A DNA stretch of 64,000 nucleotides from Rhodospirillaceae bacterium (GCA_018660265.1 JABJKS010000073.1:33777-97776), one strand, 5' to 3'; counted from the first letter of the stretch, positions 9,639-19,145 are shown. Program-made: numbers and translations. Notes: generated from the sequence alone by a model not told the origin.

Positions 9639-11294
9639 ATGACCGAGATTACTGTCTATACGGCGCGGCTGGTCCGCACCATGGAACCGGCCCTGCCGCT
9701 GGCCACAGCAGTGGCCGTGCGCGGTGATCAGATAATCGAGGTCGGCAGCCTGGAGACCATGCAGCCGTGGTTGGAGGCCCACCCCCATCGCATCGATGAC
9801 CGGTTCAAGGATCATGTCATCATGCCCGGTTTTATCGATCCGCACCTGCATCCTTCGATGGCGGCATTGCTGCTGCCCATGCATTTCACGACGGCCCTGG
9901 AATGGCACCTACCCTGGCAGGATGTGCCCGCCACGCGCGGCAACAATGAATTCCTGGACCGCCTGAAAGAGATCGACCTGTCTATGGAGGACCCGGACGA
10001 GCCATTGTTTGCCTGGGGCCATCACCCGATCTGGCATGACGAAGTTTATCGCCAAACCTTGAACGGTATCTCGTCCAGCCGGCCGGTTATCGTCTGGCAT
10101 CGGGGTTTCCACACTTTGGTCGTCAACGATGCGACGATCAAATGGATGGGGATGGACGAGGCGGAGGGCGAAAGGCATCCCCAGGTCAACATGGCCGAAG
10201 GACGCTTTTTTGAAACCGGCCTGGCCCTGGCCTTTCGCTATTTCAATTCATTTACCCTGGCGCCAAAGCGATTTGCCGAGGGGTTGGAGCGGTTGCGCCA
10301 GGTGGTGCATTTCGGTGGCCATACGACAATCGGCGATATGGCAGCCGGCATGTTCGATTTGGAAATGGAATGGCCGGCCCTGGTTAAGGCGTTGGAGCGG
10401 GATGACACCCCATTCCGGGTCCAGATGATCCCACCGGGCACGCCCCTGGGCGGCGGCCTAAAGGAAAGCGAAAAGTTGATCGAACGCGCCGTCGGTCTGC
10501 GGGAACGCAATACCCATCGCCTGCGATTCTATGATCATGTGAAGTTGTTTGCCGACGGCGGCTTTTATGCCGGCCTGATGCAGCTGGGCCCGCCCGGTGC
10601 GATTGAAGAGCATCACGGGGAATGGATGACCCCACCGGAAACTTTTGAGGCCGTAGCCCGGGCGTTCTGGAATGAAGGCTTTAAAATCCATGTCCATTGT
10701 TCCGGCGACCTTGGCGTGGAGCTGGCCCTGGATACGTTGGAGAAACTGCAGTGGGAACGACCCCGTTTCGACCATCGCTTCACCATAGAGCATTTCGGTG
10801 TATCGACGCCGGAACAGGTTCGCCGCATGGCCGCGTTGGGCGCCTGCGCCTCGGTCAATATCTATTATGTGCACGAGCTGGGGGATGCCTATTGGAAGAA
10901 CAAGCTGGGTCACGAAAGGGCCTCGCAAATGTCCCGCCTGGGCACCCTGGCGCGCCATAATGTGCCCACTGCCCTGCATACGGATTTCACCATGGCACCT
11001 GCATTGCCTCTGAACAGCGCCTGGGTCGCGGTCAACCGGATTAGCGAAGCCGGCCATGTCATGGGCCCGGAGGAATGCCTGACACTGGACCAGGCCATGC
11101 GCGCCATTACCGTCGATGCGGCCTATGTCCTGGGGCTGGAGCACGAGATCGGAACAATCCGGGCCGGCAAAAAAGCCGATTTCACAATTCTGGAGCAAGA
11201 CCCCTATGAAGTGGGTGGGGAGAATTTGCGGGAGATTCCCATCTGGGGCACGGTGTTTGAAGGACGCCCCTTTCCCATCAAGCACAAAAAATGA
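9639..11294 (+). CDS. Amidohydrolase, YtcJ-like family
   Basis: A 551-aa metal-dependent hydrolase of the amidohydrolase superfamily (Amidohydro_3/YtcJ type). PGFIDPHLHP supplies the HxH metal ligands near residues 64-74, HVHCSGD is near 350, TIEHFG near 380, and the conserved ALHTDFTMAP near 445. A C-terminal EIGTIRAGKKADFTILEQDP returns to the composite beta domain. The YtcJ family hydrolyses amide-like bonds of unknown natural substrates. It is sandwiched between an MFS exporter and a CobW-type GTPase, with a 4-base ATGA overlap to the latter, suggesting a metal-requiring enzyme paired with a metallochaperone. Confidence 0.9.
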   Translation: MTEITVYTARLVRTMEPALPLATAVAVRGDQIIEVGSLETMQPWLEAHPHRIDDRFKDHVIMPGFIDPHLHPSMAALLLPMHFTTALEWHLPWQDVPATRGNNEFLDRLKEIDLSMEDPDEPLFAWGHHPIWHDEVYRQTLNGISSSRPVIVWHRGFHTLVVNDATIKWMGMDEAEGERHPQVNMAEGRFFETGLALAFRYFNSFTLAPKRFAEGLERLRQVVHFGGHTTIGDMAAGMFDLEMEWPALVKALERDDTPFRVQMIPPGTPLGGGLKESEKLIERAVGLRERNTHRLRFYDHVKLFADGGFYAGLMQLGPPGAIEEHHGEWMTPPETFEAVARAFWNEGFKIHVHCSGDLGVELALDTLEKLQWERPRFDHRFTIEHFGVSTPEQVRRMAALGACASVNIYYVHELGDAYWKNKLGHERASQMSRLGTLARHNVPTALHTDFTMAPALPLNSAWVAVNRISEAGHVMGPEECLTLDQAMRAITVDAAYVLGLEHEIGTIRAGKKADFTILEQDPYEVGGENLREIPIWGTVFEGRPFPIKHKK

Positions 11295-12229
11295 GTCCGG
11301 CTGATGATCACCAACTGATGATCCCTGTCACAGTCATAGGCGGCTATCTTGGTGCCGGTAAAACGACCCTGATCAATGGCCTGCTGGGGGGAGACCATGG
11401 CCGCCGCCTGGCGGTTCTGGTCAATGATTTCGGCGAGATCAATATCGATGCCGCCCTGATCACGGCCCATGATGGCGATACGATCAGCCTGGCCAACGGC
11501 TGCGTCTGTTGCACCATTGCCGATGCCCTGGGCACGGCCCTGGACAATGTCCTCGGCCTGACGCCCGCGCCCGATCATATCGTGATAGAGGCCAGCGGCG
11601 TTGCCAACCCGGCCAAAATTGCCATGTACGGTCAGGGCTGGCCCGGCCTGCGCCTTGATGGGATTGTCACTGTCGTTGACGGGGATAGCGTACGGGCGCG
11701 CTCTACGGATAAATTCGTCGGCACGACGGTCATGCAGCAGTTGGCGGCTGCTGAATTATTGATACTCAACAAAATGGATCTGCTGTCTGAGCGGCAGCAT
11801 ATGGACTTACAACAATGGCTGCGTGGAACCTCCCCCCAGGCCACCATCGTCGAAACCATCTTCGGGCAACTGCCGGCGGAAATACTGTTGGGCCAATATG
11901 GGGACGGGATATCCTTGCCCGATGGCGCGGAAAGTCATGGAGATTTCGAAACGGCGGCATTCCGTACCGACAGGCCCCTTGACCGTGCGCGGCTGATGTC
12001 TCAGATCGCGGCCTGGCCAGCAGGTGTCCTGCGTGCCAAAGGTTTGCTTCATCTTACCGACGATCCGGCCCATCGTTATATCCTGCAGCTGGTGGGCAAG
12101 CGTTGTACTTTGGAAATGGGTCCGCCTTGGTTGGCCGAACGACCGGACTCTCAAATTGTCGTGATCAGCGCCGGGCTGGACATGGCATCTGACTGGTTGG
12201 AAGCATCTCTGTCGGCAGTCTGCCTGTGA
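11291..12229 (+). CDS. CobW/COG0523 family metal-chaperone GTPase
   Basis: A 312-aa G3E-family GTPase. GGYLGAGKTTLINGLL is the Walker A motif, NGCVCC contains the CxCC metal-binding motif, VVDGD and NKMD are the Walker B and base-recognition motifs, and the C-terminal CobW domain ends the protein. COG0523 proteins deliver Zn, Co or Fe to client enzymes. Its start overlaps the stop of the upstream amidohydrolase (ATGA), which makes that metal-dependent hydrolase a reasonable client. The metal cannot be assigned from sequence. Confidence 0.92.
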   Translation: MSPADDHQLMIPVTVIGGYLGAGKTTLINGLLGGDHGRRLAVLVNDFGEINIDAALITAHDGDTISLANGCVCCTIADALGTALDNVLGLTPAPDHIVIEASGVANPAKIAMYGQGWPGLRLDGIVTVVDGDSVRARSTDKFVGTTVMQQLAAAELLILNKMDLLSERQHMDLQQWLRGTSPQATIVETIFGQLPAEILLGQYGDGISLPDGAESHGDFETAAFRTDRPLDRARLMSQIAAWPAGVLRAKGLLHLTDDPAHRYILQLVGKRCTLEMGPPWLAERPDSQIVVISAGLDMASDWLEASLSAVCL

Positions 12230-12261
12230 TCTGGCCAAACCCCACAAACTAAAGCCCTGTC

Positions 12262-13374
12262 TTACATACGGTTTTCCCGACGGATCGTGGTGCGTTCCTT
12301 CTCACCTTCGAGATAGTACAGTTCTTTCTCACCAAACCCTTTGACCGTATGTGTGCCGCGCTCTTCCATAATAAAATCATCCCGGAGCAGGTCATAGGTC
12401 TCTGTCGATACGGTAATCTGCATGGATTCCGACATGCTTTCCATGCGCGCGGCCAGGTTCACGCCGGGGCCAAAGATATCGTAGACGTATTTTTGAATGC
12501 CGACGATGGATCCGATGACAGAACCTGTGGCAATGCCGATACGGCAATTCCAGGTCCGGGTATGGGCTGCATTGCGCCGATCCAGATATCGCCGCAATCG
12601 TAGGGCGACACGGGCCATATCAGCGGCATGGTCGGGAGAGGTTTCAGGCAGACCCGAGACGCACATATAGCCATCGCCCATGGTCTTGATCCGCTCACAG
12701 CCAAACATTTCCACGATCCGGTCAAAGGCCGAAAAGATATCGTTCAATTCGGCCACCAACTCGCCGGGTTCCCGGCTGACGGCCATTTCCGTGAAGTCGA
12801 CAAAATCCAATAACAGGATCGTCGCGTTGTCATAACGTTGCGGCGTCACGGTGCCGTAGTCCTTCATCTCCTCGTAGACGGAACGGGGCATAATGTTCAG
12901 CAACAGACGCTCCACCCGATCCTTTTCCTTTTGCAATTCCCGGGTATTGCGTTCGGCAACCTCGGAATAGGATTCCAGCATGAACTCGGCTCGTTTTTGC
13001 GCCGTCATGTCCCGACATTCGACTACAGCAAATTCATCGCCACCATCAAAGCCGCGCATGGTGATCTCCAAAAAGGTCGAGCGGGCACCATCCCGCAGTT
13101 CGAAATCCTGACGATACGAACGGTTACCTTTGATGCGGTCCCGCGCCCGATCCGCGCGGAATTCGTTCAAACGGCTGTCGAGGGGAGCATCAGTGTCACC
13201 GTTCGGCGGGCACCACTTGAAGAAGCGGCCGTTCTCGAAAACAATGCGCCAATCAGCCACGGTCACAACGGCTACGCCTGTTTCCAGGTCACGCAGTAAA
13301 TCGCCCAGGCTTTCTTCCGGAAAGGCGACGGGCACGGCGGGGGTATCTAATTCAGTGGCGGCAGCTTCTGACAT
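12262..13374 (-). CDS. PAS-linked class III adenylate cyclase
   Basis: A 370-aa protein with a PAS-like sensor (about 20-125), a coiled-coil linker with RNTRELQKEKDRVERLLLNIMP (about 145-168) and a cyclase domain (about 180-355). Metal-binding aspartates are in LLLDFVDF and MGDGY, Lys in IKTMGD and Asp in YDIFGPGVN fit adenine specificity, and VNLAARMES supplies the transition-state Asn and Arg. I choose ATG at 13374 because AGGAG lies 8 bases upstream; a GTG at 13401 overlaps the hemoglobin stop. It lies directly downstream of a truncated hemoglobin gene, suggesting cAMP output tied to O2 or NO chemistry. Confidence 0.9.
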   Translation of the reverse strand: MSEAAATELDTPAVPVAFPEESLGDLLRDLETGVAVVTVADWRIVFENGRFFKWCPPNGDTDAPLDSRLNEFRADRARDRIKGNRSYRQDFELRDGARSTFLEITMRGFDGGDEFAVVECRDMTAQKRAEFMLESYSEVAERNTRELQKEKDRVERLLLNIMPRSVYEEMKDYGTVTPQRYDNATILLLDFVDFTEMAVSREPGELVAELNDIFSAFDRIVEMFGCERIKTMGDGYMCVSGLPETSPDHAADMARVALRLRRYLDRRNAAHTRTWNCRIGIATGSVIGSIVGIQKYVYDIFGPGVNLAARMESMSESMQITVSTETYDLLRDDFIMEERGTHTVKGFGEKELYYLEGEKERTTIRRENRM

Positions 13375-13400
13375 AATGACAGCTCCTATTGCGGCATTCA

Positions 13401-13775
13401 CTAGTGGCGAACGACAAAATTGACCCGATTGTTGAAGTTCTGCACCACCTCGTTGACATCTTCATCATTGAGGTCGAAATCCTCGAGTGTTTCCTGCAAA
13501 AGCTCCATCATCTCGTCGAATTCCGCCCGCGTTATGGTAAAACGGGCATGGGCGCGTTCCAGTTCCTGGTTGGAATAGCTGGCGGGCCCACCCATCAGCG
13601 ATGCGATGAATTTTGTTTGGTGATCAATCTGGCGGCGCATATCGATATTTTCGAAATATTTGCTCAACTCCGGTGAATCGAGAACCTTATCGTAAAAAGA
13701 CGAAACAACCTTGCTGATGCTTCCAAAGCCGCCATAACGTTCAAAGGTGGATTTTGTCATTATTCTATCTTTCAT
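13401..13775 (-). CDS. Group 1 truncated hemoglobin
   Basis: A 124-aa 2/2 hemoglobin (119 aa if ATG 13760 is used). It shows ERYGGFGSISKVVSSFYDKVLDS (helices A-B with B10 Tyr about residue 28), the loop LSKYFENIDM, KFIASLMGGP and ERAHARFTIT with the proximal F8 His at about residue 76. Trunctated globins bind O2 and NO and act in NO detoxification or sensing. It is the first gene of a unit with the PAS-adenylate cyclase, the stop being 27 bases from the cyclase ATG. A TGAAACA direct-repeat box lies about 130 bases upstream. Neither possible start has a strong ribosome site. Confidence 0.88.
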   Translation of the reverse strand: MKDRIMTKSTFERYGGFGSISKVVSSFYDKVLDSPELSKYFENIDMRRQIDHQTKFIASLMGGPASYSNQELERAHARFTITRAEFDEMMELLQETLEDFDLNDEDVNEVVQNFNNRVNFVVRH

Positions 13776-13907
13776 TTCTTGGTGCCCAGATTTTCAAAAA
13801 ATGCCGGCCATCTCTGCAACTTGCCGTCCAAAATGGCTGGTGCGGCTGTTGACGGTTATGAATTTAGGTGTGGCGGGTATCTGTTTGATGTCTGCCAACG
13901 CGGCGAA

Positions 13908-13928
13908 TTGTTTCAATTGTTTCAGTCG
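13908..13928 (-). promoter_or_regulatory. TGAAACA direct-repeat box ahead of the hemoglobin-cyclase unit
   Basis: On the minus strand the site reads CGAC followed by TGAAACA, two bases, TGAAACA, i.e. half-sites 9 bases apart (13918-13924 and 13909-13915). A 21-base identical copy occurs at 14994-15014. Tandem half-sites at about one helical turn are what OmpR/PhoB-type regulators bind, and such a regulator is encoded between the two boxes. The box sits after the regulator's terminator and before the hemoglobin gene, so it is in the right place to control the latter. Binding is inference. Confidence 0.6.
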
Positions 13929-13948
13929 CGAAGGTTTGGATAGGACAT

Positions 13949-13976
13949 AAAAAAAGACGCCGGAAACAGGCGCCTT
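13949..13976 (-). terminator. Rho-independent terminator of the OmpR-type regulator
   Basis: On the minus strand AGGCGCC, a 7-base loop and GGCGTCT form a 7-bp stem (one G-U pair), followed immediately by a run of seven T residues. It begins about 20 bases after the response-regulator stop codon and isolates that gene from the hemoglobin-cyclase unit downstream. Confidence 0.85.
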
Positions 13977-13997
13977 TGAAATCCGAGTGGTCTGAAA

Positions 13998-14714
13998 TCA
14001 AGTCGGGGCGTAAGTATAACCCATGCCGCGTACGGTCTTGATGACCTGGGGTTTGGCCGGGTCCATTTCGATCTTGCGCCGCAGGCGGGCAATACGAATA
14101 TCGATGGACCGATCATAGGGTTCCCAATTTTTGTGGTGCGCAAATTCCAGCAACTGATCCCGGGTTAAGACCCTGTTCGGACGTTCGACAAAAGCACACA
14201 GCAAGTCATACTCCATTGCTGTAATTGAAATCTCGCCACCGGCCTGATCGAACAGACGATGGGTATCCAAATCCAGATGGCAACTGCCGAAACGTACGCG
14301 CTGTTTTTCTGTAGCCGCCTGATCTGGAGTGCCGGAGTTCAGGCGGGTACGGCGCAGAACGGTTTTGATCCGCGCAAACAACTCCCGCAGATCAACAGGC
14401 TTCGCCAGATAGTCATCCGCACCCATTTCCAGGCCGACAATTCTATCCATCACTTCATTGGCTGCGGTCAGCATAATAATTGGTACGTCGGAGCTTTCCC
14501 GTAGAAAGCGCGCCAAGGTCAGGCCGTCTTCTCCGGGCATGTTTATGTCCAAAATGACCAAATCGATCGCTTCACCTGAAGCGATAACCTCGCGCAAAGT
14601 GGCCCCGCCCATGGCAGGGGTGACGCGGAAATTCTTGAGTTCAAGATATTCCTGCAAAGTATCACGGATACCCTGCTCGTCATCCACGACAACAATATGA
14701 TCCATTTCAACCAT
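13998..14714 (-). CDS. OmpR family response regulator
   Basis: A 238-aa DNA-binding response regulator. The receiver domain (1-125) shows VVVDDE, phospho-acceptor Asp56 in LVILDINMPG, the switch Thr in IMLTAAN and the conserved Lys in DDYLAKPVDLRELFAR. The C-terminal winged helix (about 140-236) has ISITAMEYDLLCAFVERPNRVLTRDQLLE and RSIDIRIARLRRKIE. ATG 14714 is preferred over TTG 14720 since GAAGGA lies 8 bases upstream. The nearby PAS hybrid kinase is a likely partner. Identical TGAAACA boxes upstream of its own unit and of the hemoglobin unit suggest autoregulation and a small local regulon. Confidence 0.93.
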   Translation of the reverse strand: MVEMDHIVVVDDEQGIRDTLQEYLELKNFRVTPAMGGATLREVIASGEAIDLVILDINMPGEDGLTLARFLRESSDVPIIMLTAANEVMDRIVGLEMGADDYLAKPVDLRELFARIKTVLRRTRLNSGTPDQAATEKQRVRFGSCHLDLDTHRLFDQAGGEISITAMEYDLLCAFVERPNRVLTRDQLLEFAHHKNWEPYDRSIDIRIARLRRKIEMDPAKPQVIKTVRGMGYTYAPT

Positions 14715-14740
14715 GACCAATGTCCTTCAACCTGGTGCCA

Positions 14741-14899
14741 TCAAGACCGAAGCAGGAAAAGCTGCGTGATCTTACGGGCCATAGCTTGGGTATAAGCCGC
14801 GAACGCACAAAGCACCGTCATATAGGGGTCAATATTTTTTAATTCATAACCAGCCGTGCCATGCGTGTGCATGCCGCTGCTAAATGTCGAGGTATACAT
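14741..14899 (-). CDS. Possible 52-aa small protein between kinase and regulator
   Basis: An ATG frame at 14899 runs 52 codons to TGA at 14741, starting MYTSTFSSGMHTHG and ending in a basic, hydrophobic helix-like stretch with MARKITQLFLLRS. GGAG is 9 bases upstream of the ATG. It sits downstream of the TGAAACA box at 14994-15014 and 26 bases before the response-regulator start, so it would be the first gene of that transcript. I do not recognise it. It could also be untranslated leader. The next step is comparison with related genomes. Confidence 0.35.
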   Translation of the reverse strand: MYTSTFSSGMHTHGTAGYELKNIDPYMTVLCAFAAYTQAMARKITQLFLLRS

Positions 14900-14993
14900 T
14901 GTTCTTGCTCCGGCCTTAACCGTTCAATCCTACGTTCGATGGTCTTAATGTGCCTCGGCTCAATGTCAGCCCTATGTCCATATTGCCGGGGTT

Positions 14994-15014
14994 TTGTTTC
15001 AATTGTTTCAGTCG
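14994..15014 (-). promoter_or_regulatory. TGAAACA direct-repeat box ahead of the response-regulator unit
   Basis: This is a 21-base perfect copy of the box at 13908-13928, same orientation, with TGAAACA half-sites at 15004-15010 and 14995-15001. It lies 14 bases beyond the hybrid-kinase stop and about 280 bases before the response-regulator start, where an autoregulatory operator would be expected. The remaining leader holds the possible 52-aa frame. Confidence 0.6.
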
Positions 15015-15028
15015 GCCAATTGAACCAA

Positions 15029-18000
15029 TTATGTCGTCGCCAAAATTTGCAGAATGAGGGTACGCACATCGCCCGGCGTAATGGGTTTTTCAATATAGGG
15101 GCGACCGCTGCCGCGTAGAAAAGATGCCATGTGCTCACTTAAGGTATCGCCGGTCAAAAAGCCTATGCGGTTGAGCAGGTGCGGATGATCCCGGCGCAGG
15201 TTTTCAAAAAATGCCGGGCCATCCATTTCCGGCATTCGAAGGTCGCTGAGGATAACGTCAAACTGTTGTCCCCACAGCAGGGCCAGGCCTTCCCGTCCAT
15301 TGCCGGCGATGGTCGTCTGATGGCCGTCCAATTCCAGAATATCAGAAAGCAAATTGGCGACGCTGGCCTCATCGTCGACGATCAATACCGATAGCTTCGA
15401 TGTCGAGGGCGCAGAGCTTCCCGAGGCTTCCGCTCTGGGCTGATCCTCGGATACTGCCGGCAGACGCATAACAAAAGTGGTCCCTGATGCCGGGCCGCTT
15501 TGTAGTTTTATACGGCCCCCATGAGAGCGCAAGATACGATGACAGAGGGCCAGGCCGATGCCGGTGCCATCGCCGACTTCTTTGGTGGTAAAGAACGGTT
15601 CGAATATACGCCGGCGGATATCGTCAGGGATGCCTGGTCCATTGTCCCGGATTTTCACCACCACCATTTTTGCTTCCGGTCGATATAGCGTGACGATGCC
15701 CAGTTCTCTTGCACCCGTGGTCTCGCGTAGGGCATGCTCGGCATTCACCATGAGATTGATGAAAACCTGAATAATCTGATCCCCGTCCACCAAAACATTC
15801 GGCAATTCCGGGGCGAGTTTCTGGACCACCGTAATGTTGGAGGCGCGCAGGGAATAGCCGGCGACTTCCAGGGCCAGATCAATCAACTCGTTGACACTGG
15901 TCGGTGCGCTTTCACCGGGTTGCTGGCGGGCCATGGACAGAAATGTTTTTACAATGCGGGCGCAGCGATCGGCTGAATTGACGATCCGTTCCGCCCGTGC
16001 GGCGACGGCTTCATCGTTGGTGGTTTCCTGCAATAACAGGGCCTGCCCGACCACAACAGAGAGCGGATTGTTCAGTTCATGGGAGACGCTGGCCAGCAAT
16101 TCACCCATGGCAATCATCTTCTCGCTGACATGCAGGACTTCCCGCTGACGGGTCATCTCTTCTTCCAAGGCGCGGTATTCGGTAAGGTCCAGAATGGCCG
16201 AGACGATCATCTGTTCGCCCCGGTTTTCCACCAGCCGGGCTGAGTAAGAGGCCCAAAAATTCCTGCCGTCCCCGTCACAAAATTGGATAGCGCGATCTTG
16301 CACCAACCCGGTGTCTTGCAGTTCCAGCCAAATTCGGTCCCGGTCTGATTTGTCGGCCCAGTAGTCGCGGGCCACTGGGTTGTCGCCTTCGCCACCACGG
16401 CGGAAAAGTTCTTTCGAGGCCGGGCTTTCATACAAAATGTGACTGTCATGGCCACGGCTGACCGTAATGGGTGCGGGGCAACCTTCCAGGATTTGCCGAA
16501 CCGAGGCCTCACTTTCCCGCAAGGCCCGCTGCATTACCTTGCTTTTCGAAATGTCGGCCAGGGTGATCACCATGCCGCCCTGGCGCGTGGGTTGGGAGGA
16601 ATATTGAAACCATTTATCATTCGCCAGGCGGTATTCAAAACCAAACCGGGCGTTGCCCTTGCGGCGGTCGTCGATATGGCTCTGGATAAATTTCTCAATC
16701 TCCGCATGTTCGCCATGAAATTGTCCACGCGCCATCCCGGTCCGAATAAGCGCCTCAAAGGTCTGGCCAGGTCTGATCACATCCGCGCAGGTCTTGTTGA
16801 AGTCACAGTAACGGCTGTTGAAGGTCACCAAGCGATCATCCTGGTCATAAAGGGCAAAACCTTCGGATAAAGATTCGATCGCATCCTCAAGCGTTTCATT
16901 GGCTTTGTTGAGAGCGATTTCGCGTTCCTGTTGTTCCGTGACATCAACGATGGAAGTGATGTGCACTTCCCGGCCGCCATGAACGATCAGCCTGGCCGTT
17001 ATGGCGATCCAGAAAAGGACGCCGTCGGGGCGTTTGTATCTGATGCGACGGTTATGCAAGGCACCGTCACGTCGCAGTTCCGCAATGACCGCGGCCCGAT
17101 CATCGGGGTCAGCGTACAAATCCTGGACACGGAAATTTTGGTCGGAACCCCAGTCCTGGCCGAATAGTTCCGAGGCTGCCGGGCTTTGATACAAAACATT
17201 TCCCGTTTCCACATCCACCAGAATTACCGGTAGGGGATGGCTTTCCACCAGCATGCGGAAATGCTCCGCACTTTCCTGCATCTCAAGTTCCAGCTTCTTT
17301 TGGGCATGAATGTTGGTCACCAAGATAATTTGGCCGCCCTCCATTGTCGGGGCCAGGGTGACCCGAACCCAATAGCCCGCAGACATTTTTAGCTCAATAC
17401 CGGGGCCCGCGGGTTGGCTGATGCGGTGCATGATCCGCTCCACCCATTCGGTCGTTTGCTCGGTCTTTTCACCGTCAAAGGTTTCGATATTTTGCAGAAT
17501 ATCTTCAACCAAACGACGCCGTGGGTGACCGATAAATCGCTCCGGCCCATAGCCGGCGGAAATAGCCAGAATGGAATTGCAGGCAATGACACGGTCGTCA
17601 CGGTCGGTGACACAAAAGCCGCCGTCAATATTTTCAACGGATTTCTGATAAACCTGCAGCGGGTTTCCGTCCGCCATTTCGTCGCTGATATCGATCATGC
17701 AGCCGGCCAGGCTGTTTTCGTCGCCGGCTATTAAGCGCAGGTCATCGCGGTACCAGATATACACGCCATCAGATCGCCGAAAACGATAACGGCAACTAGC
17801 CCGCCCGCTTGTTTGCAACGACTGGCAGGCCTTGCGATAGCTGGGTAAATCGTCTGCATGGATTTGGGCATCCCGATAGTCGGGGTTGGAGAGCATTTGC
17901 GCGACCGTATGGCCGGTCAGCCCCTCGATATTCTCCGAGATGTAGTGCAACGGGAAATCGCCCAATGAGCCCGTGGCAGCGGTGGCGGCGGTAGCGGTAT

Positions 18001-18085
18001 AAAGAATTACCGGGGAATGGGCCGCCGCCAGGGCCAACTGGCCCGCAGTCTGTGCTTTGGTAAGCGGCCTTTGCGATGACGACAT
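15029..18085 (-). CDS. Multi-PAS hybrid sensor histidine kinase
   Basis: A 1018-aa cytoplasmic kinase with no membrane segment. About five PAS modules occupy residues 20-640. The HisKA motif [10 protein letters not shown] carries His669, the HATPase domain shows [10 protein letters not shown] (N box), [27 protein letters not shown] (F and G boxes). A C-terminal receiver (about 895-1015) has VLIVDDEAS, the phospho-acceptor in [13 protein letters not shown] and Lys in [10 protein letters not shown]. Several PAS repeats share [26 protein letters not shown] segments, suggesting internal duplication. No HPt domain is encoded here, so phosphotransfer to the adjacent OmpR-type regulator would need direct transfer from His669 or an external HPt. 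Confidence 0.93.
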   Translation of the reverse strand: MSSSQRPLTKAQTAGQLALAAAHSPVILYTATAATAATGSLGDFPLHYISENIEGLTGHTVAQMLSNPDYRDAQIHADDLPSYRKACQSLQTSGRASCRYRFRRSDGVYIWYRDDLRLIAGDENSLAGCMIDISDEMADGNPLQVYQKSVENIDGGFCVTDRDDRVIACNSILAISAGYGPERFIGHPRRRLVEDILQNIETFDGEKTEQTTEWVERIMHRISQPAGPGIELKMSAGYWVRVTLAPTMEGGQIILVTNIHAQKKLELEMQESAEHFRMLVESHPLPVILVDVETGNVLYQSPAASELFGQDWGSDQNFRVQDLYADPDDRAAVIAELRRDGALHNRRIRYKRPDGVLFWIAITARLIVHGGREVHITSIVDVTEQQEREIALNKANETLEDAIESLSEGFALYDQDDRLVTFNSRYCDFNKTCADVIRPGQTFEALIRTGMARGQFHGEHAEIEKFIQSHIDDRRKGNARFGFEYRLANDKWFQYSSQPTRQGGMVITLADISKSKVMQRALRESEASVRQILEGCPAPITVSRGHDSHILYESPASKELFRRGGEGDNPVARDYWADKSDRDRIWLELQDTGLVQDRAIQFCDGDGRNFWASYSARLVENRGEQMIVSAILDLTEYRALEEEMTRQREVLHVSEKMIAMGELLASVSHELNNPLSVVVGQALLLQETTNDEAVAARAERIVNSADRCARIVKTFLSMARQQPGESAPTSVNELIDLALEVAGYSLRASNITVVQKLAPELPNVLVDGDQIIQVFINLMVNAEHALRETTGARELGIVTLYRPEAKMVVVKIRDNGPGIPDDIRRRIFEPFFTTKEVGDGTGIGLALCHRILRSHGGRIKLQSGPASGTTFVMRLPAVSEDQPRAEASGSSAPSTSKLSVLIVDDEASVANLLSDILELDGHQTTIAGNGREGLALLWGQQFDVILSDLRMPEMDGPAFFENLRRDHPHLLNRIGFLTGDTLSEHMASFLRGSGRPYIEKPITPGDVRTLILQILATT

Positions 18086-18100
18086 GGCGGAGCATCCATT

Positions 18101-18118
18101 TAGTTGACTAAAGCAACT
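18101..18118. promoter_or_regulatory. Candidate MarR-type operator
   Basis: AGTTG, 7 bases, CAACT forms an inverted repeat (TTGACTAAAGCAA core) in the 79-base gap between the divergent hybrid kinase and the MarR-GNAT fusion gene. MarR-family operators are usually short inverted repeats of this size near their own promoter. A role in autoregulation of the fusion gene is inferred. Confidence 0.45.
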
Positions 18119-18164
18119 GGTTTGTTGATAATATCAAATTGTCACTTAATGCCAGGATAGAAAG

Positions 18165-19145
18165 ATGACGGCGAAAAGCAAGAACCCTGCCACGGCAACA
18201 CCAGGACCTAAAAATGAAATAGACCCTGAACGGGTTGCCGCTGTGCGTGTTTTCAACCGATTTTACACCAACCAAATCGGCATCCTGCGTGAAGGCTTAA
18301 TGGACAGCAATTTTCCCCTGGCGGAAGCACGGGTGCTCTACGAACTGGATGCCCGTGGTGAGACAACGGCCAAAGCACTTAGCCAGGACCTCTCCCTGGA
18401 CCCCGGATATCTTAGCCGTATTCTGCGCGATCTGGGATCGCAGGGCTTGGTGGACAAGCATCCCGCACCCGATGACCGGCGCAAGAATATTTTGCGCCTC
18501 AGCCCGGCTGGTTCCCAAGAATTTGCCGGGCTGGAAATGCTTTCGCGGGCTGCCAACGGCAAACTCCTGGCCCCGCTGTCGGAGGCGGATCAGATCCGTC
18601 TGGTCGCCGCCATGGAACAGATCAGAAATCTGCTGGCCCCCAATCGAGATGGCAGCGACAGGCGAAGGGCATTCACCCTGCGGGGCCATCGCCCCGGCGA
18701 CCTGGGCAAGGTCATCGCGCTGCACGGCAGGCTGTATCCCGAAATGTTTGGCTGGGACCATACGTTTGAGGCATTGGTTGCGACCATTGCAGCGGATTTT
18801 ATCACCAACTTTGACCCGGATTGGGAATGTAGCTGGATTGCCGAAGTTGACGGTGTCTTTGCCGGTTCCGCCTTCGTCGTCAAGGTGGACGAGAATGTCT
18901 CAAAGTTGCGGTTGATGATCCTGGATCAAAAGGCCCAGGGCCTTGGTCTCGGCCGGGCCCTGTTGAACGCCTGCATCCAATTCGCGCAATCCAAGGGCTA
19001 CAAGAAGATGACCCTGTGGACCAATGATGTGCAAACGGCCGCTCGCGCCCTCTATGCCACGGGCGGCTTTGTATTGGTGCAGGCGGAGCCGGGCCACGAT
19101 TTTGGCGTCGACCTGGTAGCGGAAACCTGGGAACGGCAGCTTTGA
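18165..19145 (+). CDS. MarR-GNAT fusion: HTH regulator with N-acetyltransferase domain
   Basis: A 326-aa bifunctional protein. Residues 25-165 are a MarR winged helix (ALSQDLSLDPGYLSRILRDLGSQGLVDKHPAPDDRRKNILRLSPAG). Residues 170-326 are a GNAT acetyltransferase with acetyl-CoA motif A around QGLGLGRALLNACIQFAQ and motif B around ALYATGGFVLV. This fusion is known in proteobacteria and actinobacteria; substrates are mostly unknown. A candidate inverted-repeat operator lies upstream. The stop overlaps the TTG start of a DMT exporter (TTGA), so modification or detoxification and export of one small molecule is a reasonable reading. Confidence 0.9.
   Translation: MTAKSKNPATATPGPKNEIDPERVAAVRVFNRFYTNQIGILREGLMDSNFPLAEARVLYELDARGETTAKALSQDLSLDPGYLSRILRDLGSQGLVDKHPAPDDRRKNILRLSPAGSQEFAGLEMLSRAANGKLLAPLSEADQIRLVAAMEQIRNLLAPNRDGSDRRRAFTLRGHRPGDLGKVIALHGRLYPEMFGWDHTFEALVATIAADFITNFDPDWECSWIAEVDGVFAGSAFVVKVDENVSKLRLMILDQKAQGLGLGRALLNACIQFAQSKGYKKMTLWTNDVQTAARALYATGGFVLVQAEPGHDFGVDLVAETWERQL

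Noticed and set aside
15029..15138. 99-codon minus frame overlapping the hybrid-kinase end
   Set aside because: It overlaps the kinase receiver domain in another frame and lacks a start signal.
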